DNA from: Prunus persica
Lineage: Eukaryota; Streptophyta; Magnoliopsida; Rosales; Rosaceae
DNA length: 64,000 bases
NCBI RefSeq assembly: GCF_000346465.2
Contig: NC_034014.1
Location: 1,141,404-1,205,403 of the forward strand
Direction of reading: 5' to 3'
Shown one piece after another: positions 38,881 to 49,940 of this stretch. Position numbers and translations under genes: made by a program. Numbering within the stretch: position 1 is the first letter of the stretch; each line of letters begins with the position of its first letter. The notes below the pieces were generated by a model. The model was not told the DNA's origin and did no database searches. It saw only the letters and a list, made by a program, of their open reading frames with translations.

Positions 38881-39611
38881 CTTCAATTTTCGTGGAAACC
38901 CAACCTCTGATTTCCAGGGTTTTAGAGGAAGCCAATTTGAGGTTTTTTGGTTCGATAGGTAGCTCAGATCAATTGGAACGTTTGAGCTATATCATATGTT
39001 AGAGGTGGGGTCCACATGTACATGTCACACCCTTAGATTGGTGGGAAAAATCCCAGCTCAGTTGAATTGACCAAACTACCCCTACCACGTCATTAGTTTA
39101 ACGAAATTTGGAATGGCGTTGACGGAAAGTGGTTAAGTGAAACACGAAACATTGATCAAGGGGGAAAAGTGGGTCACTTTAATTTTGAGGGGGTAAAGTG
39201 AGAATTAACCAATGTTTCAGGGGGCACTGTAGCATTTAAGCCTTTTATTAATGTAGAAAGACTTCCAATTTTTTTTTTTAATACATCTTTTTTTAAATTA
39301 AACAAGTAATTATATTATTTTATTCCACTTAAACAAAAAAAGTGGGCTCTTTACATGACACATCATCACTTGTGATAAAAAGACTAAAATAACCATGCCA
39401 CATCATCAAAACTAACAGAGTTATTAATGAAGCTGACAGTTGGGGATAAAGTGGAACACGAAACCACAATGAAGGGGGTTAAGTGAGCCACTTTAACTTT
39501 GAGAGGATAAAATGAAATTTAACCGAAGTTTAAAGAGGTACTACAATAAATAAACCTATTTTTAATTGAATAATTGCACATTAATTTGTGTCTATTATTA
39601 AATACAACAAG

Positions 39612-39882
39612 TAACATGCACTTCCACCACGCCTTCAAGCATCTGCACAACTTTCCTCATAGTTGGTCTAAAGAGACGGGTCATCTTGAATACACCAAAT
39701 AGCAATCATCACAAGCTTTTCCGGCTTCATTCTATCATCTAAGGCCTGAACTTCATTATCTAGAACTAGAACAGCATCTAACATTCCTCTGCGGTAGCAA
39801 TCATAGACCCAATCCGTTAAAAATGTTCTCTCCTCACGGCTATTGTCCACATCAACGCTTCTCCTACAGCAAACGATCTCAA
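39612..39882 (-). pseudogene. LECRK copy B, kinase C-terminal fragment (part 2 of 2)
   Basis: The minus strand reads EIVCCRRSVDVDNS, LTDWVYDCYRRGMLDAVL, KLVMIAIWCIQDDPSL and then, after a small frameshift, MRKVVQMLEGVVEVH. This corresponds to the kinase end of copy A. It stops at GTGCATGTT at 39612, where the transposon block starts. The final codons lie 11.4 kb away at 28141-28180. The upstream side ends abruptly at about 39883, so only the last ninety or so codons ever came along. Confidence 0.85.
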
Positions 39883-40616
39883 TCTTCCCATTATTCACAT
39901 ACACAGGGCAAAGAGAGAGTTGATTCATAAACTTCATTAAATTGGATTAAAAGAGAGTAAAAACCCCCCAAGATTCGTATTTGTATAGTGGGCATGGCTT
40001 GGTGGATCTGGGCAGTGCGTATGTTAGATTTGGAGCGTCGTGATTAAATAGAGAGCGGTGGCGGCATGGGAGGATGGGAGAGAGAGAGAGATGGAAGTGG
40101 TTGGATGAGGTTTGTCTTGTGGGGCTACAATAGTAATTTACAATTTATGGTAAAATATGTATGCTAATTGTAGATTACAATTTTTGATAAAAAAAGTGTA
40201 AATTAAAAAAAGAAAAAAATTTATGTAGTAAAGTTTGTTTGTTTGTTTTTAAGTAGAAAAATAATGAAGAAAAAAATAAATAGTTTCATCATTATGTCCT
40301 TTTCGGTTATTATACACACTAAAAGCACTTATGATAAAATTTTTCTAAGCACTTTCACTACTCATAGTAGTTTTTCAAATATAGTTTACTAAATGCCTAG
40401 TTGCTTTTTTTCGGAGCTGATTATTTTCGCAGCACAACAAAAGTAGTATTTTTAAAAAGCGCAGCAATACCAAACTAGCCCTTAGTCAGGTAAGGAGAGT
40501 ATTAAAAACCCAACCCATTTAAAATAGTCAGGTAATTAAATAATACAAGTTGACACCAAACAACTGACATTGACCATTTTCATGAACAAGTACTTACCAA
40601 TAGAAAGGACCACAAT
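39883..40616. other. Spacer with transposon debris
   Basis: No gene. Around 40200-40490 the text (ending GCAGCAATACCAAACTAGCC then CTTAG) resembles a hAT-type element end without its partner. The stretch 40583-40614 (GAACAAGTACTTACCAATAG) recurs at 56939-56970, indicating shared flanks of receptor kinase copies. Confidence 0.5.
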
Positions 40617-41085
40617 CACTACAAAAAAAGTAGGCAACAGTCACATTTTTTGAGTCACCAAGTTGATTTGGTGACAGTGGGTGGCTGGTCAATGGTTTTG
40701 CTTGCTTGTCATCATTATTTGTGTTTAACTCTCTTACATTTCAATTTGAAGATTACATATGATTTAAATATAATAAATATAAAACCACGTTATTGTCCTT
40801 GACAGCTAAAGTTTCTTGAGTAATTAAACCCAATAAAATAGTAAATTATATGAAATTGTATTCTTATTTTTCAAATTAGTAAATTATATAGTGTCTTAAA
40901 ATGAAAGCACCCTTTAAATGATCTCTTTTCACTCTCCCTCTGAAATGTTCCACGTATGTTTTCATCTTTCAAGCGAATGATATGACTAGTATGGCCATGG
41001 CCCACACTCAACATTTTTTTATTCTTTTTTATTCTTTCCTTTCCTTCTCTCTATCCCCTCTCTCTCTCTCTCTCTCTCTCTCTCA
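40617..41085 (+). mobile_element. Isolated CACTA-type terminus
   Basis: CACTACAAAAAAAGTAGGCA at 40617 is a typical CACTA left end, followed by a perfect hairpin GTCACCAA/TTGGTGAC at about 40655-40680. No matching right end was found. The right part is AT-rich and ends in a CT run (41058-41084). It is either a truncated element or a chance match. Confidence 0.5.
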
Positions 41086-42717
41086 GGGGTCGTTTGGCAC
41101 GGCGGACTGTCATGGACTGGACTAAATCCTGAGACTGTCTCGGATTAGCTCGGATTGGCCTAAGCTAGATTAAGTACTGACCTATGTTTGGTGCTGTGTC
41201 GGACTAAGAAACTATATTGTAAAAATAGTGAAGACTTATGTTTGGTGCTGTGTCGGACTAAAAAATAATTATTTTAATATTTAAAAATAATAATTTTTAA
41301 ATAATTAATGTAATTTTTTTTGTTATTATAATTACCAAATCAATCCTCAGCAAAATTTGGTGATAAAAAACAAACAAGGAGCTTCCCTTTCTCATTAAAA
41401 GGGCAAAAGTTTCCAGAGTCTTCTAGAGATAAATATAAAATGGGAAATCATGTCTCTCTGAACTTGGAAAAGTAAAACTAAAAACACTGAATGAACATAG
41501 TAGAAAGATGACGCATCTTCCCCACTAATAGATATGTAAGTCTACAACTATCCAAGAAACCAATAATGATCAACAATTGAATTTTTCTCATACAAGCAAT
41601 CTCACAACTAAACTAGTACCACGATTTCAAGCAAATTTTGTCATTGGTTCATTGTTGGGTATAGGTAGCATAATCACGTTTTCCAAATTTCACATTTGCC
41701 TACAAGTATACTTACGTATTACACTGGACAATTGAAATTGCTAAAACAAGAATAGTAAGCTACAGGTTTTCTGTTTCCTTGGCCACCTTCAAATGAAGCT
41801 CTAAATTCCCAGAACATGAACCTCATTCTTCTCACAAGGCATCACGAGAGGCAATCCATCAAGTAATGGCTTCAGCAAGAGAAGATATCCCTAGTTCCAC
41901 GCTAGTTATCTTATAGTGCTGAAACTTACGAGAGCTGATGATCACTAACTAGACAAAATCAGAACAAAACTAATTGCCGTTAGAAAAGTGATCAAGAGTG
42001 TACCTTTTGTACTTGGGCTTGGTCTACTCTACCTCCCAACTCCTCCAATTCAATCTCTTTTCCATTGATAGTTTCTCTACTGCTTTTTGTTCAATCTAGT
42101 ATTCTACAAAAATTATTAAAGTCAAAATGCTAACATTTTCTGATATCCTGAAGCAATGCAAGGCTTGATCTACTACAACTTTCAGAGTGATCTTACCTCA
42201 TCAGAAGAAGAATTAAAACAAGCGGCAAGCACATAAGTTGAGCTTTCAGAGATGCCACATCTTTTCAATGATTCTGTGATCTAGTCATGTTCAAAGCTAA
42301 GAGTTACATATTCGCAGAACGAGAAAAATAAGCAACAGGCCACAAAACATATTAGTTAATAGGTAGAAAATTACATGCTTGGATCCTGAATAATTGTAAA
42401 CAAGCTCATAATGAAGCAGCTCCCTAGAAGATAATGACTTTAAAACATAAGACAGATATATCACACATAAGTTTTGTTCCACTTCAATTGAAGTAGATGG
42501 GTTCATTCTTACTTATGTTTAAAATTAAAACATCTTTGAACTACAAATTCAATAACTTTCTTTTTCTCTTTTGGAACTGAAAATTAGATTAACAAGCGAT
42601 GGAAATCCAGTTTGTTGTTAGAGCTATGTTAAGTACAGAAGCAATCATCGGTTCTCAAAAATTAATACATTGGAAGAAGAAAAAAAAACAATTGTTCCTA
42701 CCAGGGGTCTTGACAAC

Positions 42718-42831
42718 CTGCCTATTCCTCTTCTTGACACCAGACTTGGAGACCTTGAGACTCCTGTGACCAACATTCACCCTGGCAAGAGCTGCTTTCT
42801 TCAAATTGGGTCTATAGAAATTGTCCGCCAC
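42718..42831 (-). pseudogene. RPL28: Captured exon of the 60S ribosomal protein L28 gene
   Basis: A 114-bp block encodes 38 residues beginning [17 protein letters not shown] and ending [14 protein letters not shown], the C-terminal region of plant ribosomal protein L28e. It keeps a splice acceptor (TTGTTTCAG) in front and a GT behind CAG. No N-terminal RPL28 coding sequence was found in the surrounding element. It is therefore a captured exon rather than a ribosomal protein gene. Confidence 0.82.
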
Positions 42832-43109
42832 CTGAAACAATTTACAATTAAAAAATAATTCAGCTAGTGATGATGTGAAAATTGTAGGAAACTAAATGCA
42901 ACTTTGTGCTCTACCATGAGAAAACAAGATGAATGACAAAAATCCATTTGCTTGACACGAGAGGGCTTAAAAGAAACATACTATTCCAGATCATTCAGAA
43001 CAATTTCAAACCATTAATTCTGTTATGATCGCATGATTTGTGAAGAGAGAGAGTTTATGATAACAATAACCAGAGCTATACCCAGACTTTGACAACAACC
43101 AGAGCTTTG

Positions 43110-43313
43110 ACAATAACAAACTCAAAACCACACAAACAGCTATACCCAAACTTTCACTACCTGGGTCAAGATTTGAACTTGACCCAAAGGGGAAGAAGGA
43201 ATAAGAGACTCTGACAATAACCATTGCAAAACCACACAAACGGCTATACCCAAACTTTCACTACCTGGGTCAAGATTCGAACTTGACCCAAAGGGGAAGA
43301 AGGAATAAGAGAG
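43110..43313. repeat. 103-bp tandem duplication
   Basis: TATACCCAAACTTTCACTAC at 43141 recurs at 43244, with the following CTGGGTCAAGATT and TTGACCCAAAGGGGAAGAAG also repeated. It lies in the intron-like part of the RPL28-carrying element. Confidence 0.88.
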
Positions 43314-43628
43314 ACCAGAAAACTTACCTGGTCAAGATTCGAAGAAGCAGTCGCGAACGAGAGAGAGAGAGAGAGCTGGAGTTGCGACCGAGAAAGAGCC
43401 AGAGTTGCGAGCGAGAGAGAGAGCTGGACTCGCTGTTTCAATTTAGCGAATGGCTTATTTTGCGAAGGCAATTTCAGCCTCTCTGTATAAGGAGAGCGAG
43501 TGAGGAGGTGTTTTTTACTGTTGGACTCCACAATCCCTTTTAACTTAGTCCCTTATTCTACTAAACATGGGCTTCAAGGCTTATTTAGCGTAGTCCAACC
43601 TAATGAAGCCTACCAAACATATGCCCTT

Positions 43629-43819
43629 AGAGGCTTGTGAGGGAGATTGCTCAGGACTTCAAGACCGATCTCCAGTTCTAGAGCAGCGCCGTGGTGGCCG
43701 AGGCCTACTTGGTGGGTCTGTTTGAGGACACCAACATCTGCGCCATTCACGCTAAGAGGGTCACCATTATGCCCAAGGACATTCAGCTGGCGCGAAGGAT
43801 CAGGGGCGAGAGGGCTTAG
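43629..43819 (+). pseudogene. Truncated histone H3 pseudogene
   Basis: Begins inside the H3 coding region at AGGCTTGTGAGGGAGATTGC (equivalent to 23301) and runs to the TAG at 43817-43819. A CAG codon has become TAG shortly after the DLQF stretch, and about 18 bases of the ALQEAAEA region are missing. The following [20 protein letters not shown] stretch is still recognisable. No promoter or N-terminal tail remains. The 5' break falls exactly at the end of the preceding transposable element. Confidence 0.93.
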
Positions 43820-44294
43820 AATCCCCAAATATGTTGTTTTGCTTTTGGTAGTATGTAGTGGGTTTAGGGTTAGGGTTTATTTATGATTATGTTAAGAAAT
43901 GTGGTTCCTATTGGTCTTGCATTTGCGCTGGGCGTGAAGTTGTATATCTCTTTGCTTTTGGAAATGAATATTTGCAGTTGAATACATATAAAATTGCTAT
44001 GTGGTTTCAGGTTGCAATTGCAATTCTATGTTCTTCAAAAAAGAAAGATCTACAGAAACCCAATTCCATTGCAAATCAAATTGGGATTTGGCTAGACAAA
44101 TACTATTGCAAATTTTCTTACGAAATTTTAGATACATATAAAAAGGCAAAAGAACAAGATGAGAGATTTTCTCTGAAAATTCAGATGCAGAGAACACATG
44201 CAGTGATGGGTGTAAAGCTTGAAATGACCTTGATAGTTTTTGGGATACCTTTGGCTTTGGCTTTGGCTTTGATACAAAGATAAGAAAGCTGGTT

Positions 44295-47200
44295 TCAGGC
44301 TGAACTGGTGTATGACGAAGGACATGGTGGAGCATGCACTTCCACTACACCTTCAAGCATCTGCACAACCTTCCTCATAGTCGCCGAAGAGACTCTTGGA
44401 TGCACTAAATAGCAACCATCACACTCTTTTCCAGATTCTTTTTATCATGCAAAGCCTCAGTTTCGTGATCTAGAACAGCATCTATTTTTCACTCTTGGTA
44501 GCAATCATAAACCCAATTGATTAAAATCGCTTTCTCTTCGCAGTTATTAACAACGCTTCTCCTACAGCAGATGATCTCAAGTAGTACAACACCAAAGCTA
44601 TACACATCAACTTTGGTAGTGATTGGCACGTTCCTAAACCACCACTCGGGTGTGGCATACCCTCTTGTTCCTCGGATGCCAGTAGGAGTGTGGCTCTGAT
44701 CCATCGTCAAAAGCTTTCCTAATCCAAAATCAGCAATCCGGGCAGTGCAATTATCGTCAAGAAGTATGTTCTGAGGCTTTATATCGCAATGGATGATTGG
44801 GGTGCTGCACTCTTCATGCAAGTACTCAAGTCCCTTGGTAATTCCATAAGCAATTTTGATTCGTTGCCCCCAACTTGGTTTCAAATCAGCAAAAAGGAAG
44901 CTTGCTAATGTGCCATTGTTCAAGAGTTCATATACTAGTAAACGTTGTTGTCCCTCGTCACAATATGCGAGCAGACGTACCAGATTCTTGTGATGTGTCT
45001 TCCCAATTACATTCACTTCTGCCTTGAATTCCTCATCACCATCTTGTTTCACGCAGCGTAGCTTTTTCACTGCCACTTGGACTTGAGAACCATTTTGTAT
45101 TATTCCTTTGTAAACTACCCCAAAATTACCCCTTCCTAGTTCTTCCGTGAATCCATTTGTAGCTTCCTGAAGCTCTTGGTAACTAAAAGGACGCAAATTT
45201 ATGTTCAAACCACTTTGCATAATCCTGACCTGTTTCTTCTGAAAAGTGAAGTATAGGCCAAGAGAAAATGCAACAGCAATTAAAACAAGACAAACCAAGA
45301 GAGTGGTAGCTGAAATCACCGGTCGTACACCCAAGAAAGTGGTCTGCTTATTCTTCTTATCATCTGGACTTGGCGATGGAGGGACTGATAGAGTTGAATT
45401 GTCCTTCCTGAATTTGATGAAGGTCGTTGCATGTAGACTGCTATCCACTCTCCCATATGAGAGGGGCAACTCCTTTTTCCAACAGGTTCGATTGCTGTAA
45501 ATAGCAACACCACATAAACAATCTTGAATGCAGGACTCTCTGCAATTGTCTGCAGTAAATTCTTCTGAACGATTATACTCTGAGTTTCGCCAATCAGTAT
45601 TTGTTTGCACCTGAACATCATATGCCAATCAGTATTTGTTTGCACCTGAACATCATATTCTTCTTCTTCACAGTTTTTTATGAAATCGGGTTTGCAGGTT
45701 CCGTATAGGTCATTTGGATCATGCAAAGAGAACCCTCTTGGGCATTCACATTTTGGCCTCTTATCTGCTGCACTGAGTGTGCAGATACTAGTGAGCCCAC
45801 AAACCCCAGGACCTTTATCAGCATCAATATCCAGGCAAATATTTTCTGGCAGTGACCAAAGAGGTTCCCAGCTTGCATTGCCAGAAAAAGTGTTTGGGTG
45901 AACATACTGAGCAAAAACCCCATCAAAGTTAAGAGTTGCTCTAGTATAATAGGCCATTGCTGAGACCCTAGTATTTCCCATGCGAATTTTCCACCATTCT
46001 TTCTCAGGACATACATGAAGCCTGAGTCATTGAAAACCAACTGTTTACCTTCACTTCCTGGCACTGTCCCATTGGTAGTGGCGCTTCCATAGTACGGTCT
46101 GTTAGTAGACCCTGTTGTGAAGTTTACGGAGTTGAGCAAAAGGTTCCCGCTTGCTGCAACCATAGCTGGAACCGTCCGTTGGAATAGTTATTCTCCGATT
46201 GTCGAGAAGCAAGGTTTCCTTCTCTTTCAATTATCTGTCCAGGCAATATGGTATCAGTAGGATTCTTGAAAGACTCCCACAACTTCTTTGAACTGTCATC
46301 TTCAAGAACAAAGTTGCCGGTGTGGGAACGTAATTAAATCAAACCCTGGGTCAAATAATTCCAACTATTTGGGGATTATTTGACCCAATTGGGAATTAAT
46401 CAACCTAATTGGGAGTTACTCAATTTAATTGGGAATTACCCAATTAAATTGTACGTTACCTAATTAGGTTGAGAATTGATTTGGTTAATTACCACGATCC
46501 CCAAATAAATGAGGAGTTGTCTAATTGAATCGGGATTTGATCTGATACCTACCACAATTAGGGATTTGATTTACTCTAATTAATCAAATCCCTAATTAAT
46601 CAAATCAATTCCAAAAAGGGGAGGAATAATTCCCTTTCATCTACGGAATTATTCCTCTGAAACCCTAGCCTCCGAGACTACTATAAAAGCATAGCCACAC
46701 ACAATGGTTGATGTACGCCTAAATTCTTACTAAAGCTCTGTAGAAATTATTCCTCTCAAACCCTAGCCACCTCCTCTCTTTCTCTCTCTTACACAAGGCT
46801 CCGGCCACCACACACGGCTCCGGCCACCCGATTTTCCTTGAATTACCCTACCTCACTTAGGCATCGGAGGGCCTTTGGCCAACACCCTCCGGGTGTGGTC
46901 TTTTACTCCGATCTGTTTTGCAGGGAGAAAGAGAGGCGGAGAAGACGAAGAAATCTTGGGCGAATATTCTCCCATGAGATTATTTGCACAAACAGCCGGT
47001 ATCATTTAAAACCCCATTGGCAACAACACCAACTATGGTTTCAGATTTCCATAACTCTTCGCCTCGGGGACTTGTGAGCACTAGTCCACTGTGAGCAGTC
47101 AAATTCACAGTTGATCCCAGAGGTGCAGCAGGTGCACCTACAAGGTTATTATTTGCATACCAAACTATGGTTCTGTCTGGTATTTTGGCATACCATATTG

Positions 47201-47411
47201 AAAGCAAGAAAAGATCATTGTTTCCAAGTGGCCGAAATCCAAAGGCAAAATCACCAGATGGAGAAAGCCATGATGAGGAGGAGTTTCCTTCTGCAGTTGC
47301 AGTAAGAGAACCACCAACTGCTATGCTACCATTAGTTTGGGAAAGCACTAGAACTAGTTGTAGAAACAATGAGGACAGCAGAAGCAGCTGTGCAGTAAAA
47401 GCCATTTCCAT
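44295..47411 (-). pseudogene. LECRK copy C, pseudogene interrupted by a solo LTR
   Basis: Aligns along its length with copy A. The start is intact here (ATGGAAATG at 47411, MEMAFTAQ). Lectin, EGF-like, PAN, transmembrane and kinase parts (GRGNFGVVYKG, HCDIKPQNILLD, DFGLGKLL) are all recognisable. Breaks are a 674-bp solo LTR in the lectin region, a 1-bp loss near 45980, a damaged stretch near 46150, a 36-bp tandem duplication at 45589-45658, a Gly-to-stop change after DCYQE at about 44490, and a small deletion near 44385. It cannot encode a full receptor. Confidence 0.93.
46321..46994. mobile_element. Solo LTR, 674 bp, in LECRK copy C
   Basis: Starts TGTGGGAACG and ends GCACAAACA. A perfect 5-bp duplication GCCGG (46316-46320 and 46995-46999) reproduces the uninterrupted GTTGCCGGTATC of copy A. 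It contains an LTR-like TATA box (CTATAAAAGC) at about 46681. Confidence 0.9.
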
Positions 47412-47484
47412 TTTCTAACACCAATGTGGCTAAGCAATCACTATTTAAAGAAGAAACAAACTGAGAACAATTAGATTAATAAAG

Positions 47485-49190
47485 GTGGAATATTAAGGGT
47501 CCAAGAAAACTAAGTCATGTTCATATGGACAATCAGAGTTGACGAGCGATAGGATTTTTAGTACCTGTGCAAATAGGGTGAAAATCACATAAAATACTTG
47601 CAAGAATAAAAGGCTATTGTAGTATAGATGCTCATGTAAGGTCGTTCTCCTCAAGGACTATTTAGCAATTTATGTAAAAATAATTTCCAATTAACTACTT
47701 GAAATTAAAGGCTGAGAAGGATGATTCTGAAATTGTTTAATACTAAAAATAGATTTTAAACGAAAACAAATACGATTGAAGAAAGAAGTTTCAAATACCA
47801 ATTTATAAAAGCACTAGGGTTTCACCATCACCTAGCAATCCTATGAATTTTTACCAATTACTACTTATGATTTGCACATGCCACTTTGAAGGTTAGGTTT
47901 TCCTAATTTATATTATACTTGGAACCTCCAACATGCAACCCGTCCGGATGTTCGGATCAAATCTGAACATGAAAGACTCATTACGTTTTGTGAAAACCCT
48001 TTGAAAAACCATGCAACCCTTAAGACGTGGTGTTCATCTTAAGTGAAATTACAATTATTAATCACAAGAAGCCTGCGTCAATTTCAGGGAACCTTCCGAC
48101 CAAAATTGCATCTAATTACTTTTCTAAAGATCCTACAATGGTGATTAGGCATTAAGACAATTAGATAGTTTAAAACAGTGATTAACAATTCAAAGTATGC
48201 ATGCACTAAATCATATGCAATTAAATAAAAATTACATATTCATGCTAAGGTTCAAGGCTTCACCCTAACAAAAGAAAATTAGTTACGCATATTCATAACT
48301 GAAATCATGGAGAATATTATTAATAATGAAAACACCTTAAAGTCGCAAAAACTCCAAAACCCTAGCAATTCCTCTCCACAATGCCATGTTCAAAAGCCAA
48401 AAAGAAGTCCCTCAAAAATGCTGTGAAAACCAACTTAAATACCTCATAAAACCTAGCTGCCCAATCCCCACAAGGAAACTAAGTTAAAATAAAATAATAC
48501 TAGGATATAAAATCTAAATTGAATTAGGACAATCTGCCCAGTCATGTTTTGGCCTCAAATCTCCTCCAAATCTGGCCCAAGATAGCTTGTTTCAAAGATA
48601 AAAACATTCTGAACACTTCTCCAAAAGGTTACGGACCCATTCGAGGTCATCTTGGGCTCCAAAAACGCAATAAAAGCCCAAAATGTCATTATTCCAGCAC
48701 TGCGTACTGCTCCTTTATTTTATTGCCAGAAAATAACGCCTAGTAGAAAAATCTAAAATTTCGACACGATCAAGCTAAGTGATTCATGAACATCCTCCAA
48801 TTGGAATTGCTCCAAAATTCATCCATTTGATTATGTTTTCCTCCAGAGGAAGTCAAAAGTCATATATTGGGAATATAATTCAAAATATCAAAATTCTTCC
48901 AAAATATTAACCAAAATATACTAAGAATGAGATTAAATATATGATATAAATATACCCATCAACAAGAAAGATTCAAGGGGGCCCGATAAACTGACTGCCA
49001 TCATATGATTCACGAAGGTAAATTATTTTGCTATTCTATGAATGTATCTTAATTGAATCACAAAATCAACTCTTTCGGTGCAATGGGACCATGAAAGAGA
49101 ACGCTCGCACTCACAAAACCACACAGATTTCTGGTGATCAGGAAATGTCCAAGTCAACAGAGACTAAGGTTGCGTATAGTTTTGGGCACA
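47485..49190. mobile_element. Unclassified TE-derived insertion upstream of LECRK copy C
   Basis: This stretch interrupts the receptor kinase upstream block, which is continuous in copy A at 26429-26435. It has no gene. The phrase AAGGTCGTTCTCCTCAAGGA at about 47638 resembles text seen near LTR ends of plant retroelements, and a possible LTR edge is TATACCCATCA at about 48950-48961. Ends and target duplication could not be fixed. The last 200 bp may be native flank. Confidence 0.45.
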
Positions 49191-49194
49191 AGTT

Positions 49195-49940
49195 CCAGGA
49201 TGGACCCAAGTCTAAGTCTAAGGTTCAGAATCATGGAAATTCTGCTACTTTCCAAGTTCCAGTTCCCATGATTTAACAGTTGGAGCTTTGTCTTTTTGTT
49301 TTTGGATTGTGGGTGCAAAGTCTTTTTCAATGTTTTATAATGCAGGGTAATTACTTGGAAGCTGCAATTTTCTTTTGACTCCTTCAAGCATCAAAGTATA
49401 TCCATTTTAGATAATTTTCATTTGAGTTTATTATTGAGATATTTAGTGATATACTCATTCTTGGCACTAATATTATAGATAAACCATACACTATTGAATT
49501 TCTATAAACAAACCCAAAAAAAGACAGCTGACCTTATTAAATTTAATATTGATTATTAAATTACTTTGATACCCTATTGAGTGTTTTGGGTATTTTTATG
49601 AGATTTTGGGGTTGGGTTTGTTTTAATAAATTGATGGCAGTTTTGTAATTTATAAGAAGTTAAAAGCTTCTTTGTTATGTTGTAAATGAGCTTTGAGTGT
49701 GTTTCTAAAGTCCATTTCATATGAGGTATTTTTATAATTTGGACCCCTATATTGAGTATAATAGTGAATCTTCCATTATTATTTCCAAGCTCTTTGAAGA
49801 AAAATCCATAAAGTGTAGTAGCCGGTCATGATTGAGTATTGTTCCACATTGAAAAGTTAAGAGACCTAGCATATAACTTCATAGGATTATTTCTCTAAAC
49901 TTTACATTGGCAATTTCACATACCCATTCATACTATGTAG
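49195..49940. repeat. Upstream block of LECRK copy C, with a small insertion
   Basis: Matches 26435-26835 upstream of copy A (TTTTTGTTTTTGGATTGTG, GCAGGGTAATTACTTGGAAG). It is split by about 350 bp at 49434-49785 between two TTATT copies. That insert begins GAGATATTTAGTGATATACT and ends with a loosely inverse ATTGAGTATAATAGTGAATC, suggesting a small MITE. Confidence 0.75.

Larger units (their letters stand above)
33690..39242 (+). mobile_element. Inner Mutator-like element (MULE), 5.55 kb, with transposase and GRF zinc-finger genes
   Basis: Inverted repeats of about 250 bp start GGCTTAAATGCTACAGTGCC and end GGGGGCACTGTAGCATTTAAG, then CC. A perfect 9-bp duplication TTTTATTAA lies on both sides (33681-33689 and 39243-39251). 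Its inverted repeats are related to those of the outer element (both contain AAAGTGACCCACTT-like text), so the two belong to one broad family. It contains a plus-strand MuDR-type transposase gene and a convergent minus-strand gene, an arrangement recalling maize MuDR. Confidence 0.92.
32654..39556. mobile_element. Outer Mutator-like element (non-autonomous) hosting a second one
   Basis: The ends GGTTTATTTACTGTACTA and TAGTAC-type...AATAAATAAACC are the tips of inverted repeats about 190 bp or longer. A perfect 9-bp duplication TATTTTTAA flanks the element (32645-32653 and 39557-39565). Once the inner 5.55-kb element is removed, about 1.3 kb remains with no transposase. It holds a CT-rich stretch of unknown origin (32940-33450). 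Confidence 0.85.
28184..39611. mobile_element. Nested transposon block inserted in LECRK copy B; outermost element unclassified, LTR-like
   Basis: The block separates the two pieces of one receptor kinase fragment. The outermost layer (28184-29337, 31905-32653 and 39566-39611) starts TGTTGGGTTC and ends GTAACA, inverted TG...CA-like ends as in LTRs, but no coding sequence or clean target duplication was found. It contains TGGGATCGACCCCGTACTTA at about 32590, a phrase I associate with some plant LTR elements. Removing the inner elements leaves about 1.95 kb. Confidence 0.6.
41086..43626 (-). mobile_element. Inverted-repeat DNA element carrying a captured RPL28 exon
   Basis: The left end GGGGTCGTTTGGCACGGCGG and the right end (read inward on the minus strand GGGCATATGTTTGGTAGGCT) share a GGG...GTTTGG start and later GGACTA phrases. 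The flanking trinucleotides are TCA and TTA, one mismatch from a 3-bp duplication, which would fit PIF/Harbinger. The class is uncertain. On the minus strand it has a gene-like layout: an untranslated exon with a GTAAGT donor at about 43328, the RPL28 exon, and exon-like pieces near 42030-42110 and 41820-41930 that I could not identify. Confidence 0.5.
43629..47482. repeat. Duplicated block (H3 3' half plus LECRK), copy of 23299-26429
   Basis: The two blocks are colinear in the same orientation: H3 tail, H3 3' flank, spacer, and the entire receptor kinase up to GAACAATTAGATTAATAA. Differences are small indels and substitutions plus a solo LTR in the copy. The partner upstream sequence continues after an insertion at about 49195. 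Confidence 0.93.

Noticed and set aside
41820..42110. Exon-like minus-strand pieces (PLLDGLPLVMPCEKNEVHVL and GKEIELEELGGRVDQAQV)
   Set aside because: They look codon-like and have plausible splice sites, but I recognise no family and no continuous gene model can be built.
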